A stretch of 64,000 nt of DNA from Symbiopectobacterium purcellii (GTDB lineage Bacteria > Pseudomonadota > Gammaproteobacteria > Enterobacterales > Enterobacteriaceae). The stretch's first letter is position 1. Each line of letters begins with the position of its first letter. The stretch is taken from the NCBI RefSeq assembly GCF_019797845.1, contig NZ_CP081864.1:4154001-4218000 (forward strand), written 5' to 3'. Position numbers and translations under genes: made by a program. The notes below the pieces were generated by a model that did no database searches, was not told the DNA's origin, and saw only the letters and a program-made list of their open reading frames with translations. Below are positions 1 to 10,180 of this stretch, piece by piece.

Positions 1-3
1 GGA

Positions 4-80
4 CGCGGGGTGGAGCAGCCTGGTAGCTTGTCGGGCTCATAACCCGAAGGTGGTCGGTTCAAATCCGGCCCCCGCAACCA
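4..80 (+). tRNA. metV: tRNA-Met (initiator, CAU)
   Basis: The 77-base sequence differs from E. coli initiator tRNA at only a couple of positions, as I recall that sequence. It has the CAU anticodon, three G-C pairs below the anticodon loop (GGG...CCC), an unpaired first base (C) opposite A, and an encoded CCA end. These are initiator-tRNA hallmarks. In E. coli the metZWV cluster also lies beside amiC, which agrees with the next gene here. Other copies of a cluster could lie to the left of the window. Confidence 0.95.
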
Positions 81-110
81 AATTCTTGAATCAAGAAACT
101 TACCAACAAT

Positions 111-140
111 AAACACCCTGACGGGTGTTTTTTTGTTTTT
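111..140 (+). terminator. Rho-independent terminator after tRNA-Met (possibly bidirectional)
   Basis: An eight-base stem (AAACACCC / GGGTGTTT) with a TGAC loop is followed by a T-rich run on the plus strand. It would end the tRNA transcript. On the minus strand the same hairpin lies just past the end of amiC and could also stop that transcript, although the U-run is weaker there. Confidence 0.8.
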
Positions 141-163
141 ACCCTCTCAATACCGCAAGCGCC

Positions 164-1408
164 TCACTTACGATTGCCCACGCTGGCAAAGTACGCTTTT
201 ATCCCTGCCAGAATAGATTCCGCAATCTGCTGCTGAAAGTGGCTGGTGCGCAATTTACGCTCTTCTTCCAGATTACTGATAAACGCCGTTTCTACCAGAA
301 TCGAGGGGATATCGGGTGCTTTTAACACCGCAAACCCGGCCTGATCGACCTTATTCTTATGCAGCTTATTCACTTTGCCGAGTCGCTTAAGGATTTCACC
401 GCCAAATTTCAGGCTATCGCTGATGGTGGCAGTCTGCACCAGATCAAACAGCGTATGGTCGAGATAACGATCGCCACTCATGCCCACACCGCCAATCAGA
501 TCGGATTCGTTTTGCGTTTCCGCCAAAAAACGCGCTGCGGTGCTGGTCGCGCCTTTCTTCGACAGTGCAAACACCGAAGAGCCGCGTGCCGCGCGGTTGG
601 TAAAAGCATCTGCGTGAATCGAAACAAACAGATCGGCACGCTGCTTGCGTGCTTTCGCCACCCTCACGCGCAGGGGAATAAACACATCCTCATTGCGCGT
701 CATGTACGCCTTCATATTGGGTTCACGTTCAATCAGGCTGCGTAACCGCCGTGCGATCTGCAACACGATGTCTTTCTCACGCGTGCGATTTTTACCAATG
801 GCGCCGGGATCTTCACCGCCGTGACCGGGATCGAGCATGATAACCAACGGACGATCGCGCCCCGCTTTGCCTGCCAACGGCGCTTCCGGCGGTAATTTAC
901 TCTCCAGATCTCCCTTATTGTAATCTTCCAGCAGCGCCAGTAGCGGATCGTCGGCATTGTCATAGCGCCCTACCGCCGGGTAGAGATCCAACACTAAGCG
1001 ATGTTTAAACTCGGCGATGGGATCGAGAGTAAAAACTTTCGGATTGGAGGCTTGCTTCAGTTCTAACACCAGGCGCACCGTTTTAGGATCAAACTGCCCA
1101 ATGCGGGCTTCTTTGATCAGCGGATCGTCAGACTGAAACTGCTGCGAAACCGTTTTCAACACGCTGTTAAGTTGGATATCTTCGATATCCACAACCAGCC
1201 GGTCAGGGTTGGTTAGCATAAACTGCTTGTATTTTAACGTGCGGTTAGACTCTAGCGTGACGCGGGTATAGGCTGAAGAAGGCCAGACGCGAACGGCGAT
1301 CACCTGGGCGGCAGCGGCCCATCCGGCACCGCTGACACTCAATAACCAGGTTGCCGCCGCGCCTTGCAAGAGGCGGCGGCGAGTCTGATTGTGATTCGAA
1401 TAAGACAT
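164..1408 (-). CDS. amiC: N-acetylmuramoyl-L-alanine amidase AmiC
   Basis: This periplasmic zinc amidase cuts septal peptidoglycan between MurNAc and L-Ala so that daughter cells separate; in E. coli it is activated by NlpD. The 414-residue protein opens with a twin-arginine export signal (RRRLLQGA at about residues 10-17). An AMIN domain follows in the first half, which targets the septum. The C-terminal Amidase_3 domain shows [32 protein letters not shown] and VETAFISN, supplying the zinc ligands and catalytic Glu. Length and order (tRNA-Met, amiC, divergent argA) match E. coli. The start is chosen because it places the Tat signal at the N terminus. Confidence 0.97.
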   Translation of the reverse strand: MSYSNHNQTRRRLLQGAAATWLLSVSGAGWAAAAQVIAVRVWPSSAYTRVTLESNRTLKYKQFMLTNPDRLVVDIEDIQLNSVLKTVSQQFQSDDPLIKEARIGQFDPKTVRLVLELKQASNPKVFTLDPIAEFKHRLVLDLYPAVGRYDNADDPLLALLEDYNKGDLESKLPPEAPLAGKAGRDRPLVIMLDPGHGGEDPGAIGKNRTREKDIVLQIARRLRSLIEREPNMKAYMTRNEDVFIPLRVRVAKARKQRADLFVSIHADAFTNRAARGSSVFALSKKGATSTAARFLAETQNESDLIGGVGMSGDRYLDHTLFDLVQTATISDSLKFGGEILKRLGKVNKLHKNKVDQAGFAVLKAPDIPSILVETAFISNLEEERKLRTSHFQQQIAESILAGIKAYFASVGNRK

Positions 1409-1807
1409 GCCACTCCAATTCGTTATGCTGTCGTTATTATGGTGCTGTAGTCATTGTGATGCTGTCGCAAGCAGACACTGGCGCAAGTGCTCAAACGGTG
1501 ATGTCAGGCAAAAAAAACACAGACCAACAGAAAATTTGCTGCGATATTACGCGAAAAAGATAAAGTCAGTATTAACAATGTGAAAACTTTAACGAATCTT
1601 CCCACCTCTGTCATGTAAAAATCATTGTGACGGCGTATAAATGGCCGGAGAGCAAGTCAGTCATTCACAACGGAAATCAGCCCACTCCGAGAAACAGGGC
1701 AATAACGCGGAACACGACCGAATTGTGAGACTTACTCCTTGCCTTTTCGTTCAATTAGAATAAAAATACACAAATTAAGAATAAAAATTCACTCAGAGAG
1801 GCTCGCA
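1409..1807. promoter_or_regulatory. Divergent amiC/argA intergenic region
   Basis: About 400 bases separate the two divergent starts, and no plausible gene is seen. The argA-proximal 50 bases carry two ARG boxes, annotated separately. The rest should hold the amiC promoter and the argA promoter, but I cannot assign their -35 and -10 elements with confidence. Confidence 0.6.
1756..1794 (+). promoter_or_regulatory. Tandem ARG boxes (ArgR operator) of argA
   Basis: Two imperfect 18-bp palindromes lie just upstream of argA: 1756-1773, core GAATAAAAATACAC, and 1777-1794, core GAATAAAAATTCAC. Both resemble the ArgR consensus TGAATNNNNATTCA. Their centres are 21 bp apart, meaning 18-bp boxes separated by 3 bp, the usual geometry for binding an ArgR hexamer. 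Arginine-dependent repression of the first committed step of arginine synthesis is the expected role. Confidence 0.85.
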
Positions 1808-3133
1808 GTGAAGGAACGTAGTACAGAACTGGTCCAAGGCTTCCGCCATTCGGTTCCTTATATCAATGCGCATCGCGGCAAAACCTTTGTCATTATGCTG
1901 GGCGGTGAAGCCATTGAGCATGAAAACTTCGCCAACATCGTCAACGATATTGGTCTGCTGCATAGCCTCGGCATCAAGCTGGTGGTGGTCTATGGTGCCC
2001 GTCCGCAGATTGACGCCAGCCTGACCACACACCATTTCGAACCGCGTTATCATAAGCATACCCGTGTCACCGACAGCAACACGCTGGATCTGGTGAAACA
2101 GGCCGCAGGCATGCTGCAACTGGATATCACCGCGCGTCTTTCCATGAGCTTGAATAACACGCCGCTACAGGGTGCGCACATCAACGTGGTAAGCGGTAAC
2201 TTTATTATTGCCCAGCCATTGGGGGTGGATGATGGCGTGGACTACTGCCACAGCGGTCGCATCCGACGTATCGATGAAGCGGCGATACATCGTCAGTTAG
2301 ACAGCGGCGCCATTGTGCTGCTCGGCCCGGTTGCCGTCTCCGTCACGGGCGAGAGTTTCAATCTGACGTCTGAAGAAGTGGCTACCCAGTTGGCGATTAA
2401 ACTGAAAGCCGAGAAAATGATCGGCTTCTGTTCATCTCAAGGGGTTACCACGCAGGATGGCACCATCATTTCTGAACTGTTCCCGGATGACGCCCAGCGC
2501 TGTATTGAAGAGCGCGAAGCCGATGGCGATTATAACTCGGGAACCGTGCGTTTCCTGCGTGGCGCCGTGCGCGCATGCCGGAGCGGCGTGCGGCGTAGTC
2601 ACCTGATCAGCTATCAGGAAGACGGGGTATTGGTGCAAGAACTGTTTTCTCGCGACGGTATCGGTACCCAGATCGTTATGGAGAGCGCGGAGCAAGTGCG
2701 CCGTGCCACCATTAACGATATTGGCGGCATTCTCGAGCTGATCCGCCCACTGGAGCAGCAGGGAATTCTCGTGCGCCGCTCACGCGAACAGCTGGAAATG
2801 GAGATCGATAAGTTTACCGTGGTCGTCCGCGATAACCTGACCATCGCCTGCGCCGCGCTGTATCCGTTCCCTGAAGAGAGCATCGGAGAAATGGCCTGCG
2901 TCGCGGTACATCCTGACTATCGCAGTTCCTCGCGTGGAGACATGTTGCTACAACGCGTTGCGGCACAGGCGCGTCAGCAGGGGTTGAAGAAACTGTTCGT
3001 GCTCACCACACACAGCATCCATTGGTTTCAGGAGCGCGGCTTTCAGCCCGCCGAGGTGGAGATGCTGCCCAAACGCAAGCAGGAACTGTATAACTACCAG
3101 CGTCGTTCCAAGATCCTGGTGATCGACCTGTAG
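1808..3133 (+). CDS. argA: Amino-acid N-acetyltransferase (N-acetylglutamate synthase)
   Basis: ArgA acetylates glutamate from acetyl-CoA, the first step of arginine synthesis, and is feedback-inhibited by arginine. The 441-residue protein has an N-terminal amino-acid-kinase-like domain ([26 protein letters not shown]) and a C-terminal GNAT domain ([15 protein letters not shown]). The start is the GTG at 1808. It gives [15 protein letters not shown], aligning with E. coli ArgA MVKERKTELVEGFRHS, and has GAGAGG about 6 bases upstream. The longer open frame from 1739 would run through the ARG boxes and is not used. Confidence 0.96.
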   Translation: MKERSTELVQGFRHSVPYINAHRGKTFVIMLGGEAIEHENFANIVNDIGLLHSLGIKLVVVYGARPQIDASLTTHHFEPRYHKHTRVTDSNTLDLVKQAAGMLQLDITARLSMSLNNTPLQGAHINVVSGNFIIAQPLGVDDGVDYCHSGRIRRIDEAAIHRQLDSGAIVLLGPVAVSVTGESFNLTSEEVATQLAIKLKAEKMIGFCSSQGVTTQDGTIISELFPDDAQRCIEEREADGDYNSGTVRFLRGAVRACRSGVRRSHLISYQEDGVLVQELFSRDGIGTQIVMESAEQVRRATINDIGGILELIRPLEQQGILVRRSREQLEMEIDKFTVVVRDNLTIACAALYPFPEESIGEMACVAVHPDYRSSSRGDMLLQRVAAQARQQGLKKLFVLTTHSIHWFQERGFQPAEVEMLPKRKQELYNYQRRSKILVIDL

Positions 3134-3147
3134 TCCTCGCGTATCAC

Positions 3148-3173
3148 GCCGGTATGCAACCCTGTATACCGGC
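3148..3173 (+). terminator. argA: Hairpin after argA, possible terminator
   Basis: GCCGGTAT and ATACCGGC form a perfect eight-base stem 15 bases past the argA stop codon. There is no proper T-run after it, so intrinsic termination is uncertain. Confidence 0.4.
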
Positions 3174-3297
3174 ATTGCCATTATCTCCCCCCCGAGCAAT
3201 CGCGCAGAGACTTATCGCGCCTCAGCGCGTAGAATGTTCAGCACGTCACGGCCCTCACAGCAGCCATACAGGACAGCAACACCGGTACAGGAATACC

Positions 3298-4164
3298 ATG
3301 ATCAAAGCACTCTTTATGCTGCTCGGCATGGGGCTGATGTTTCAGGCCGCTTGCGCCACGCCGCTGCACATTGACGAAATCACGGTCAAAACAGGTCACT
3401 ATTACGTTGGTCCGGTTTTTGGCCAGCAGGCCTACGCCGAGCACACCAACACCTCACTGACTGCTTATAACATCATGACCACCGCAGTCACCTATCGCTT
3501 TTATCACGATCTGCTGGCATGGGCGACAGAGCAAGGCTACATGATTGAAGGTGGATGCAACGGCGCACACTTCGAAGACTGCCTTGCGCCAGAACAAGAC
3601 GATGGCAAACATCCTGTCACCAATGTCTCCTGGTGGGATGCTATTATTTTTGCCAATGCGTTGAGTGCTCGACAGGGATTAACGCCCTACTATCTGGCCG
3701 GCGATGGGCAACCGCTTAAACAGCAGCCAGAGCCAGACGAAGCCGCCCCCCTTCGCACTGCACCTCATGCCTCAGGCTATCGTTTGCCATCACGCAATGA
3801 ATGGGAGGTGGCGGCCAGAGGCGGCGCACCCGGTTTGGCCAACAGAAGCTATGGCTTCTATTATGCTGGCAGTAACACGCCAGAGAACGTTGCCCATTTC
3901 GCCTCTCAGGAGGCCACCACGTTCGGTACTCGCCCCGTTGCATCAAAACAGCCTAATGCTCTTGGTTTGTATGACATGAGCGGCAATGTGTCTCAGTGGC
4001 TTAACGATACCGTTGCGGTTGAAGGCGGTAAAACGCTCTACCTGTTTTGTGGCGGGAGCTATATGACACAAGGCAACCTGCGCAGCGGGTGTGATGCACA
4101 TACGCCGGGTTTTATGATGTCAGATATCGGTTTTCGCCTGGTAAGGACACGGTATGAACCTTAA
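3298..4164 (+). CDS. Exported SUMF1/FGE-fold protein (non-FGE type)
   Basis: This 288-residue protein has an N-terminal signal sequence (MIKALFMLLGMGLMFQ..., likely cleavage near ACA-TP) and an FGE-sulfatase (SUMF1) domain. Visible family motifs are HPVTNVSWWDAIIFANALS, YRLPSRNEWEVAARGG, NALGLYDMSGNVSQW and a terminal GFRLVR. True formylglycine-generating enzymes have a cysteine pair in a GGSWLCHxSYC-like segment. Here that segment reads GGSYMTQGNLRSGC, so the copper-site pair is absent and sulfatase activation is unlikely. Fold members without the pair often have binding or structural roles. The start at 3298 has AGGA just upstream. The next gene overlaps it by 11 bases, so the two probably act together. 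No sulfatase is seen nearby. Confidence 0.8.
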   Translation: MIKALFMLLGMGLMFQAACATPLHIDEITVKTGHYYVGPVFGQQAYAEHTNTSLTAYNIMTTAVTYRFYHDLLAWATEQGYMIEGGCNGAHFEDCLAPEQDDGKHPVTNVSWWDAIIFANALSARQGLTPYYLAGDGQPLKQQPEPDEAAPLRTAPHASGYRLPSRNEWEVAARGGAPGLANRSYGFYYAGSNTPENVAHFASQEATTFGTRPVASKQPNALGLYDMSGNVSQWLNDTVAVEGGKTLYLFCGGSYMTQGNLRSGCDAHTPGFMMSDIGFRLVRTRYEP

Positions 4165-4720
4165 CTACGCGCTGATCCTTTTATTATCCTGGGCTGCATT
4201 GTTCCCAGGCAGCCTCTGGGCACAGCCTACAAACGCTGACTATCAGCGGGCATTACGTGACTATTTTGCCGCAGAGCCTGCGCATTGCCTCGGCGTAAAA
4301 CAATGGCCGGTATATAGCCACGCCCAAGACGCGCCCTGGATCACCGGGCGCATGCAGGCATTGGTAGATGCCGGATTGGCACGGGAGACACGTCAGGGAG
4401 AGAACATTGTCTATCAGTTAACGCCGCAAGCCGAACAAGCGTGGCGTACCGCAGGCGATCTCTGCTTTGGGCGCATGGAACTTGACCACATCCTCACGAT
4501 TGAGCCCGTGGCACAGGGGATGAATGCGGTCTATTTCACCTACCGCTTAACCCAACTAGCACCTTGGGCCAGCAATGCCTCGCTGCGTTTTGCGTTTAGC
4601 GAAATGAATAACCTGATCGCTGGCAGCACCAAAATGCGCTATTCCGCCACGTTTCGCATAACAAAACAGAGCAAGCTGATGCTTCACAGCCCCCCGATTC
4701 CGGTAGAGCTGGATTTCTAA
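4154..4720 (+). CDS. Exported protein of unknown function, partner of the SUMF1-fold protein
   Basis: I do not recognise this 188-residue protein. Its N terminus is a clear Sec signal (LNYALILLLSWAALFPGSLWAQ, cleavage near LWA-QP), so the mature chain should be periplasmic or outer. The mature part has two well-spaced cysteines (in AEPAHCLGVK and GDLCFGRM) that could form a disulfide, and an ITGRMQALVDAGLARE segment followed by VYQLTPQAE, which looks like a winged-helix-style stretch. It overlaps the preceding gene by 11 bases, indicating translational coupling. It converges on recD with only four bases between the stop codons. Confidence 0.7.
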   Translation: MNLNYALILLLSWAALFPGSLWAQPTNADYQRALRDYFAAEPAHCLGVKQWPVYSHAQDAPWITGRMQALVDAGLARETRQGENIVYQLTPQAEQAWRTAGDLCFGRMELDHILTIEPVAQGMNAVYFTYRLTQLAPWASNASLRFAFSEMNNLIAGSTKMRYSATFRITKQSKLMLHSPPIPVELDF

Positions 4721-4724
4721 CGTT

Positions 4725-6578
4725 TCAAGTACCGGAAAGTATGCGTGTTTCCAGTCCGCTAAAGCGACGCGTCGGTGTTCTCACCGCGCGACACAAGATG
4801 CTTATCTCGGCGTAGAGCGACAGTTGCGCGCGCGCGCGCGTAACCGCGGTGTACAACAATTCGCGCGTCAACACCGGTAAAAAGCCGTTCGGCAACACCA
4901 GTGCGGTATGATCGAATTCCGAACCTTGTGATTTGTGCACGGTCATGGCGTAGGCGGTTTCATGCGGTGGCAAGCGGCTCGGGCTGACCGGTTTCATCTG
5001 ACCATCCGGCAGTTGGAAATAAACGCGCAGCTCCCCCGCCTCATTCGGCATGGCGATCCCAATATCGCCGTTAAACACGCCAAGCAGCGCATCATTACGT
5101 GCAATCATGACCGGTCGGCCAGAGTACCAGGGATTCGTCGGATTACGGCCGCGATGAATCAACCCGGCCTGTTGCAACGCCTGCTCAATACGCGCATTTA
5201 AACCGGCGACACCAAACGGGCCGTCACGCAGTGCGCATAACAAACGAAAACGGTTAAATGCCGCCAGCACCTGTGCGGCGTCCTGCCTCTGTGATACCGC
5301 CTGCAAATAGTCGCTATACCCCGCTACACACTGTGCCACCATCTGCTGGTAATCCTCTTCCTGCGCCAGCGGCATGCAGTGCAGATCGTCATGTTTATCC
5401 TGCAACACCTGCCGGACCTGACGCTCATCGCCACCATTTACCGCGCGCGCCACAATGCCAATGCCGGAGTGCTGATCGAATCGGTAGCTCTTTTTCAGCA
5501 GGCACAAACTGTCTGCCACCGCGGGGCTGGCTTCAGATGAGGCAGCCAACCGATAGCCTGTCAGCGGTTCGAGTTCCTCAACGCGTTGAGCGCTATAGCC
5601 CCGCGCGGCAAAACGGCAGATATCGCCCAATACCGCTCCAGCCTCAACGGAGGCCAATTGATCGCGATCGCCAAGGAAAATCACCCGTGCTGTCACAGGC
5701 AGTGCCAATACCAGGTTTGCCATCATCGGCAGATCCACCATCGAGGCTTCATCCACCACCAACACATCAAGATGGAGCGGATTGCCCTGATGATAGCGCA
5801 AGCGTTGGCTGTCAGGCACCGCGCCCAACAGACGGTGCAGCGTAGTCGCTTCCCGCGGCAAATGACGCTGCTGAGCCTCTTCCAGCGGCAGTTTGCTTAA
5901 CACACTGCGCAGCGACTCCGTCAAACGCGCGGCGGCTTTTCCTGTCGGGGCCGCCAGTTGTATGCGCAACGGCCTATCCCCTTCATGCAGCAACAACATG
6001 GCAGCCAGCAGTTTAGCCACCGTCGTGGTTTTTCCCGTGCCCGGTCCGCCGGAAATCACCGAGACCCGGCGCGTCAGCGCTACAGCGGCAGCCACCTTTT
6101 GCCAATCAACCTCAGCATCAACCGGTGAAAACAAGCGGTCTAACACGCGACGTATAGCAAGGGGATCGGTATGAATATCAACGAGATGATTCTCGGTAAA
6201 AAAGGCAGCCACCTGCACTTCACTCAGCCAATTGCGTTGCAAATAAAGCCGTTGGTGCTGCAACACCAGCGGCGTGGTCTCACGGCCATCGCTCACGGCG
6301 GGCGAAGCCAGCAGGTGTTGCTGCCACGCCGCACTATCCGGTAGCCCTGCGAGCGCCCACAGCGCATGCGCCAATGCAGGATCGCGACCATCAAACAGGG
6401 AATCAGGGTGCAATTCCGTTAACGGTAAACAGACGTTGCCCGCCCCCGCCCCCGCGCTTACCAACGCCGCCGCCAGTTGCACCGGTGTGGGTTGTCCATC
6501 GGTCAGCATATCCGCGAACTGTACATCCAGTGGGCGCAGCAGTTGGCGCTCCATCGCCGTCGCCAGCAAGTCCATCAT
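4725..6578 (-). CDS. recD: Exodeoxyribonuclease V subunit alpha (RecD)
   Basis: RecD is the 5'-3' helicase subunit of RecBCD, which resects double-strand breaks and loads RecA after Chi. The 617-residue protein has the superfamily 1 Walker A motif GGPGTGKTTT at about residue 180, the Walker B-like VLVVDEASMVD, and the C-terminal motif AMTVHKSQGSEFD followed by LLYTAVTRAR. E. coli RecD is about 608 residues. The start overlaps the end of recB by four bases (ATGA), so translation is coupled. It ends four bases from the convergent gene to its left. Confidence 0.96.
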   Translation of the reverse strand: MMDLLATAMERQLLRPLDVQFADMLTDGQPTPVQLAAALVSAGAGAGNVCLPLTELHPDSLFDGRDPALAHALWALAGLPDSAAWQQHLLASPAVSDGRETTPLVLQHQRLYLQRNWLSEVQVAAFFTENHLVDIHTDPLAIRRVLDRLFSPVDAEVDWQKVAAAVALTRRVSVISGGPGTGKTTTVAKLLAAMLLLHEGDRPLRIQLAAPTGKAAARLTESLRSVLSKLPLEEAQQRHLPREATTLHRLLGAVPDSQRLRYHQGNPLHLDVLVVDEASMVDLPMMANLVLALPVTARVIFLGDRDQLASVEAGAVLGDICRFAARGYSAQRVEELEPLTGYRLAASSEASPAVADSLCLLKKSYRFDQHSGIGIVARAVNGGDERQVRQVLQDKHDDLHCMPLAQEEDYQQMVAQCVAGYSDYLQAVSQRQDAAQVLAAFNRFRLLCALRDGPFGVAGLNARIEQALQQAGLIHRGRNPTNPWYSGRPVMIARNDALLGVFNGDIGIAMPNEAGELRVYFQLPDGQMKPVSPSRLPPHETAYAMTVHKSQGSEFDHTALVLPNGFLPVLTRELLYTAVTRARAQLSLYAEISILCRAVRTPTRRFSGLETRILSGT

Positions 6579-9500
6579 AGGCGTTCTCCTGACAGTGCCA
6601 CTTGACCGCTGAACAAGCGATCGAGGTGCTCAACAAAGGCGCGCGGCAAGCGCTGGGTGAAAATACCATTCGTGGGAAGAACCGGATCGACACCGCGTAA
6701 AAACAGGTAGATAGCGCCACCAATGTGGCGGTCATAATCATAATCCGGCACCCGATGGCGCAGATAGCGATGCAGAGCCAGCGTATAAAGCTGATACTGC
6801 AAATCATAGCGGTGCGCCATCATTGCCGATTGCATGGCAGGCTGCGTGTAGGCACTGGCGCTTTCTCCCAACCAGTTCGACTTATAATCCAGCAGGTAAT
6901 AACGTCCCTGCCAGCAAAACACCAGGTCGATAAAGCCTTTCAACATCCCCTGTACCTGCTGAAAGGAGAGTGGTGGACAATTCGCTGACAGCGGATCATA
7001 ACGTTTTGCCAGAGCATCCAGCGCGGTGGCCTGTAGCGGGGCATCTATTGGCAGATAAAAGGCGAGCTCGGCAATCCGATGCTGTGCGTGCACGCTTGCC
7101 AACGTCAATGGGGCATCAGAAGCGGCCCTATCCGCATTCAGCGGCGCATGCAGCAGAGCCGAAAACCACACCTGCAAGGTGGGTGCCCACCCGCTTGCCA
7201 TGCCATGCGCTGTCAACTGATCCTCCAGCCATTCAACGCTGACGGGTTGGCTAAAATCCAATGTCTCAAACAGACTATGCAAGAAGGTTCCCGGCCCTGC
7301 ACCTTTGGGGAAGGTATGCGGGGTGAGCGCTTGCTCACTCCCTTCAGAGGCAAGGTTGCGCGGATCCAACGCGGCATCAACGTCCAGGCGGGGAAACAGC
7401 TCTTGCGCCATTGCCCCCCCCAGCTGTAGAGGATGTTGTTGAGCGCCATGCTGTTGTAAACCAGAATAGCTGGTCACTCGCCAATTACTGGTAAGCAGGC
7501 GCTCACATTCACTGGCACGCAGTACTGCTGGCTTCTCTACGCTATCTTGCCAGGGAATGCCATCCCATTCGCGCACAGCGCTTACCGCAACGCCATCGCC
7601 TTCCAACGCATGCAGTGCAGCGACCAGCGTCTCCGCATCCGCCTCCTTGCCGCGTTGCAGCAAATAGCCGAGCGCATTAAGGTGCATGTCAGTCGTTTCA
7701 CTCTTGCGTCGGGTGCGCTGTAGCGGTGCCACCCCCACGCTACAGTGGTAAATCGACCGCGTCAGCGCCACGTACAGCAACCGTAGATCTTCCGCCAGCC
7801 GCTCTTCCTCAGCCAACTGCTGGCTTTCTTCCCCACTATTGACGTCGAGCAGCGCCTGAAAAGTGCGTCTGTCATGGTAGACGCCCTCAGGCTGAGGTCG
7901 AAAGTGACAAATAAAGGGCAACCAGACCAGCGGATATTCCAACCCTTTGGATTTATGGATGGTGACAATTTGCACCAGATGGCGATCGCTCTCTAACCGC
8001 AGTTGCTGGTTTTCTGCTTGAGGATTGGGCTGCAAAATCTGCTGCGACAACCAACGCACCAACGCATGCTCACTTTCGAGCGTAGCCCCGGCGTGTTGCA
8101 ACAGCTCGCCCAGGTGCAAAAAATCGGTTAACCGGCGTTCACCTTCACGGCTAGCCAGTAGGTTTTCCGCCAAATGATAATGCGACATGAGCGATCGCAG
8201 CATCGGGAGCACGCCACGCCGCTGCCAAAGACCACGAAATTCGGCAAAGGTATCGACCTGTGCATCCCACTCCGCCTCACTCTGGTTTAGCGCATCAATC
8301 TGCTGCGCGCTGAATCCCAGTAAGGAGGTCGCCAGCGCGCTGCGCAACGTGCGTTCTTGTTCTGGTGCCAGCACCGCCTGCAACAACCACAGCACCTCGC
8401 GCGCTTGCGGTGTAGTAAAGACGCTGTCACGGTTGGAGAGATAAACGGAGGGAATAGCAAGGCGGCGCAGCGCATCACGCACCAACGCCGCTTCATGGCG
8501 GCTGCGTACCAAAACACAAATATCTGATGCCTGCACGGGAGAGCGCTGGCGACCATTATCCAGCCAGGCAGTATGCCGTTGACCCGCTTGCAACCAGTCG
8601 CGAATTTGCATGGCACACTGCTGCGCCATCAGTTGTTGATATTCGCCTGTCCCCAACGCCGACGAGCCCGATAGACAAAATTGCAGTGCAGGCTGCGACA
8701 CGCCATCCAGCTCAAAACGCAGCCCCTGTTTACTCGGTGCAGGCTTAACCGGCAAAAAAGGGATCGCCGAAAAAATAAAGGGATTATCGACGCATTGAAA
8801 CAGGCGATTGACACCGCTAACCATGTCATGGGAAGAGCGCCAGTTGGTTTCCAGCGTGTAGTGCGCCTTAACATCGGCACGCGCCCGCATATAAGTAAAA
8901 ATATCCGCGCCGCGAAAGGCATAGATAGCTTGTTTCGGATCGCCGATCAACAGCATACCGCTGTCGGGCTGTTCACCATAGATGGCGCGGAAAATACGAT
9001 ACTGCTGCGGATCGGTATCCTGAAACTCATCGATCATCGCCACCGGATGGCGCTGACGTATCGCGGCCGCCAATTGCTCACCCAGCGGCTGGCGCAGCGC
9101 CTCATCCATACGGCTGAGCAGATCGTCAAACCCCAAGGCTGCGCGGCGCAATTTTTCGCTGCGCACCGTGGCGCGAATATCATGCAACGCCCGGTCGATA
9201 ACAATATCGCGCAGTGACAACGGCGTGGTAAGCAGCATTTCAATCGCCGAAAACACAGGAAGCACAGGGGATGCCCCCTTTTTGGTTTTCTCGTTCAGCG
9301 CAGATTGAGCGAACCGCTCCAGCGCTTTTGGCAAGGTATAATCGGTGGTTTTCGCTTCGGCCCAAAGGCTAACGCCTTCTACCCAGCCCGGTAGATAACG
9401 GTTACTGTAACTGCGCTTATCCACATCCGATTCGAGAATGCACTTCTCCACCTGCGCCGCCACCTGCCGCCACTGCTGCTTGATATCATCAATGCGCGCC

Positions 9501-10180
9501 AGAATCTGCTGATGACGCTGTAACAGCGTCTCGTCCGGAGCAGGCGGGTTATGCAATTGTGGCGCTTCGCCGTGTAAATAGGGGGCAAGTTCGCGCTGTA
9601 ACGCATCCGGCCCCCGCCAAAGCTGATCAATGACGCTAACCACATCGAAGGGCAAGGGGTAACAGTAACGCCGCCAGAAATCGGCACAGGCCTGCCGAGT
9701 AAGAAGCTGTTCATCTTCGATCAATTCCTGATCGAACAGCGAACCGGACTCAAAGGCATGGCTTCCTAGCATGCGCTGACAAAAACCATGGATGGTGTAG
9801 ATGGCGGCTTCATCCATTTGTCGCTCAGCATCGAGCAACAGTTGTGCTGCCGACGGCTTATCGGGAAGTTGCGTCAGCAGTGCCGAGAAAAGCGGATTTT
9901 CACTTTCGCCACACAGGCAAGCCAGTCGCAGCGCATGAATATTGGAACGAATACGTTCGCGCAGTTCCTCAGTCGCCGCCTCGGTAAAAGTCACCACCAG
10001 GATCTCTTCCACCAACAGAGGTTTAGGATACGCCGCCTCGCCGCCCAGCCCGAGTAACAGGCGCAGATAGAGCCCGGCCAGCGTATAGGTTTTACCCGTA
10101 CCGGCAGACGCTTCTATCAACTGTTCCCCAAACAGGGGAAGCGTAAGCACATCAAGCGTACGCGGCGTATCCTGACTCAT
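6575..10180 (-). CDS. recB: Exodeoxyribonuclease V subunit beta (RecB)
   Basis: RecB is the 3'-5' helicase and sole nuclease of RecBCD. The 1201-residue protein has Walker A in IEASAGTGKTYTLAGL near residue 24, DEFQDTDPQQYRIF (helicase motif II), GDPKQAIYAFRGAD (motif III) and VTIHKSKGLEYPLVW (motif V). The C-terminal nuclease motif YLLDYKSNWLG supplies metal-binding Asp and Lys. E. coli RecB is about 1180 residues. It overlaps ptrA by four bases upstream and recD by four bases downstream, making one translationally coupled set. Confidence 0.97.
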   Translation of the reverse strand: MSQDTPRTLDVLTLPLFGEQLIEASAGTGKTYTLAGLYLRLLLGLGGEAAYPKPLLVEEILVVTFTEAATEELRERIRSNIHALRLACLCGESENPLFSALLTQLPDKPSAAQLLLDAERQMDEAAIYTIHGFCQRMLGSHAFESGSLFDQELIEDEQLLTRQACADFWRRYCYPLPFDVVSVIDQLWRGPDALQRELAPYLHGEAPQLHNPPAPDETLLQRHQQILARIDDIKQQWRQVAAQVEKCILESDVDKRSYSNRYLPGWVEGVSLWAEAKTTDYTLPKALERFAQSALNEKTKKGASPVLPVFSAIEMLLTTPLSLRDIVIDRALHDIRATVRSEKLRRAALGFDDLLSRMDEALRQPLGEQLAAAIRQRHPVAMIDEFQDTDPQQYRIFRAIYGEQPDSGMLLIGDPKQAIYAFRGADIFTYMRARADVKAHYTLETNWRSSHDMVSGVNRLFQCVDNPFIFSAIPFLPVKPAPSKQGLRFELDGVSQPALQFCLSGSSALGTGEYQQLMAQQCAMQIRDWLQAGQRHTAWLDNGRQRSPVQASDICVLVRSRHEAALVRDALRRLAIPSVYLSNRDSVFTTPQAREVLWLLQAVLAPEQERTLRSALATSLLGFSAQQIDALNQSEAEWDAQVDTFAEFRGLWQRRGVLPMLRSLMSHYHLAENLLASREGERRLTDFLHLGELLQHAGATLESEHALVRWLSQQILQPNPQAENQQLRLESDRHLVQIVTIHKSKGLEYPLVWLPFICHFRPQPEGVYHDRRTFQALLDVNSGEESQQLAEEERLAEDLRLLYVALTRSIYHCSVGVAPLQRTRRKSETTDMHLNALGYLLQRGKEADAETLVAALHALEGDGVAVSAVREWDGIPWQDSVEKPAVLRASECERLLTSNWRVTSYSGLQQHGAQQHPLQLGGAMAQELFPRLDVDAALDPRNLASEGSEQALTPHTFPKGAGPGTFLHSLFETLDFSQPVSVEWLEDQLTAHGMASGWAPTLQVWFSALLHAPLNADRAASDAPLTLASVHAQHRIAELAFYLPIDAPLQATALDALAKRYDPLSANCPPLSFQQVQGMLKGFIDLVFCWQGRYYLLDYKSNWLGESASAYTQPAMQSAMMAHRYDLQYQLYTLALHRYLRHRVPDYDYDRHIGGAIYLFLRGVDPVLPTNGIFTQRLPRAFVEHLDRLFSGQVALSGERL

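Noticed and set aside
1739-1807. N-terminal extension of argA from an ATG-like start at 1739
   Set aside because: It would run through the ARG boxes; the GTG at 1808 has a ribosome-binding site and matches the E. coli start.
3298-4164. Formylglycine-generating enzyme / sulfatase maturation
   Set aside because: The cysteine pair in the GGSxLCHxSYC-like segment is absent and no sulfatase is nearby.
5258-5845. 195-residue plus-strand open frame inside recD
   Set aside because: Opposite-strand shadow of a high-GC coding region; proline- and arginine-rich with no family features.
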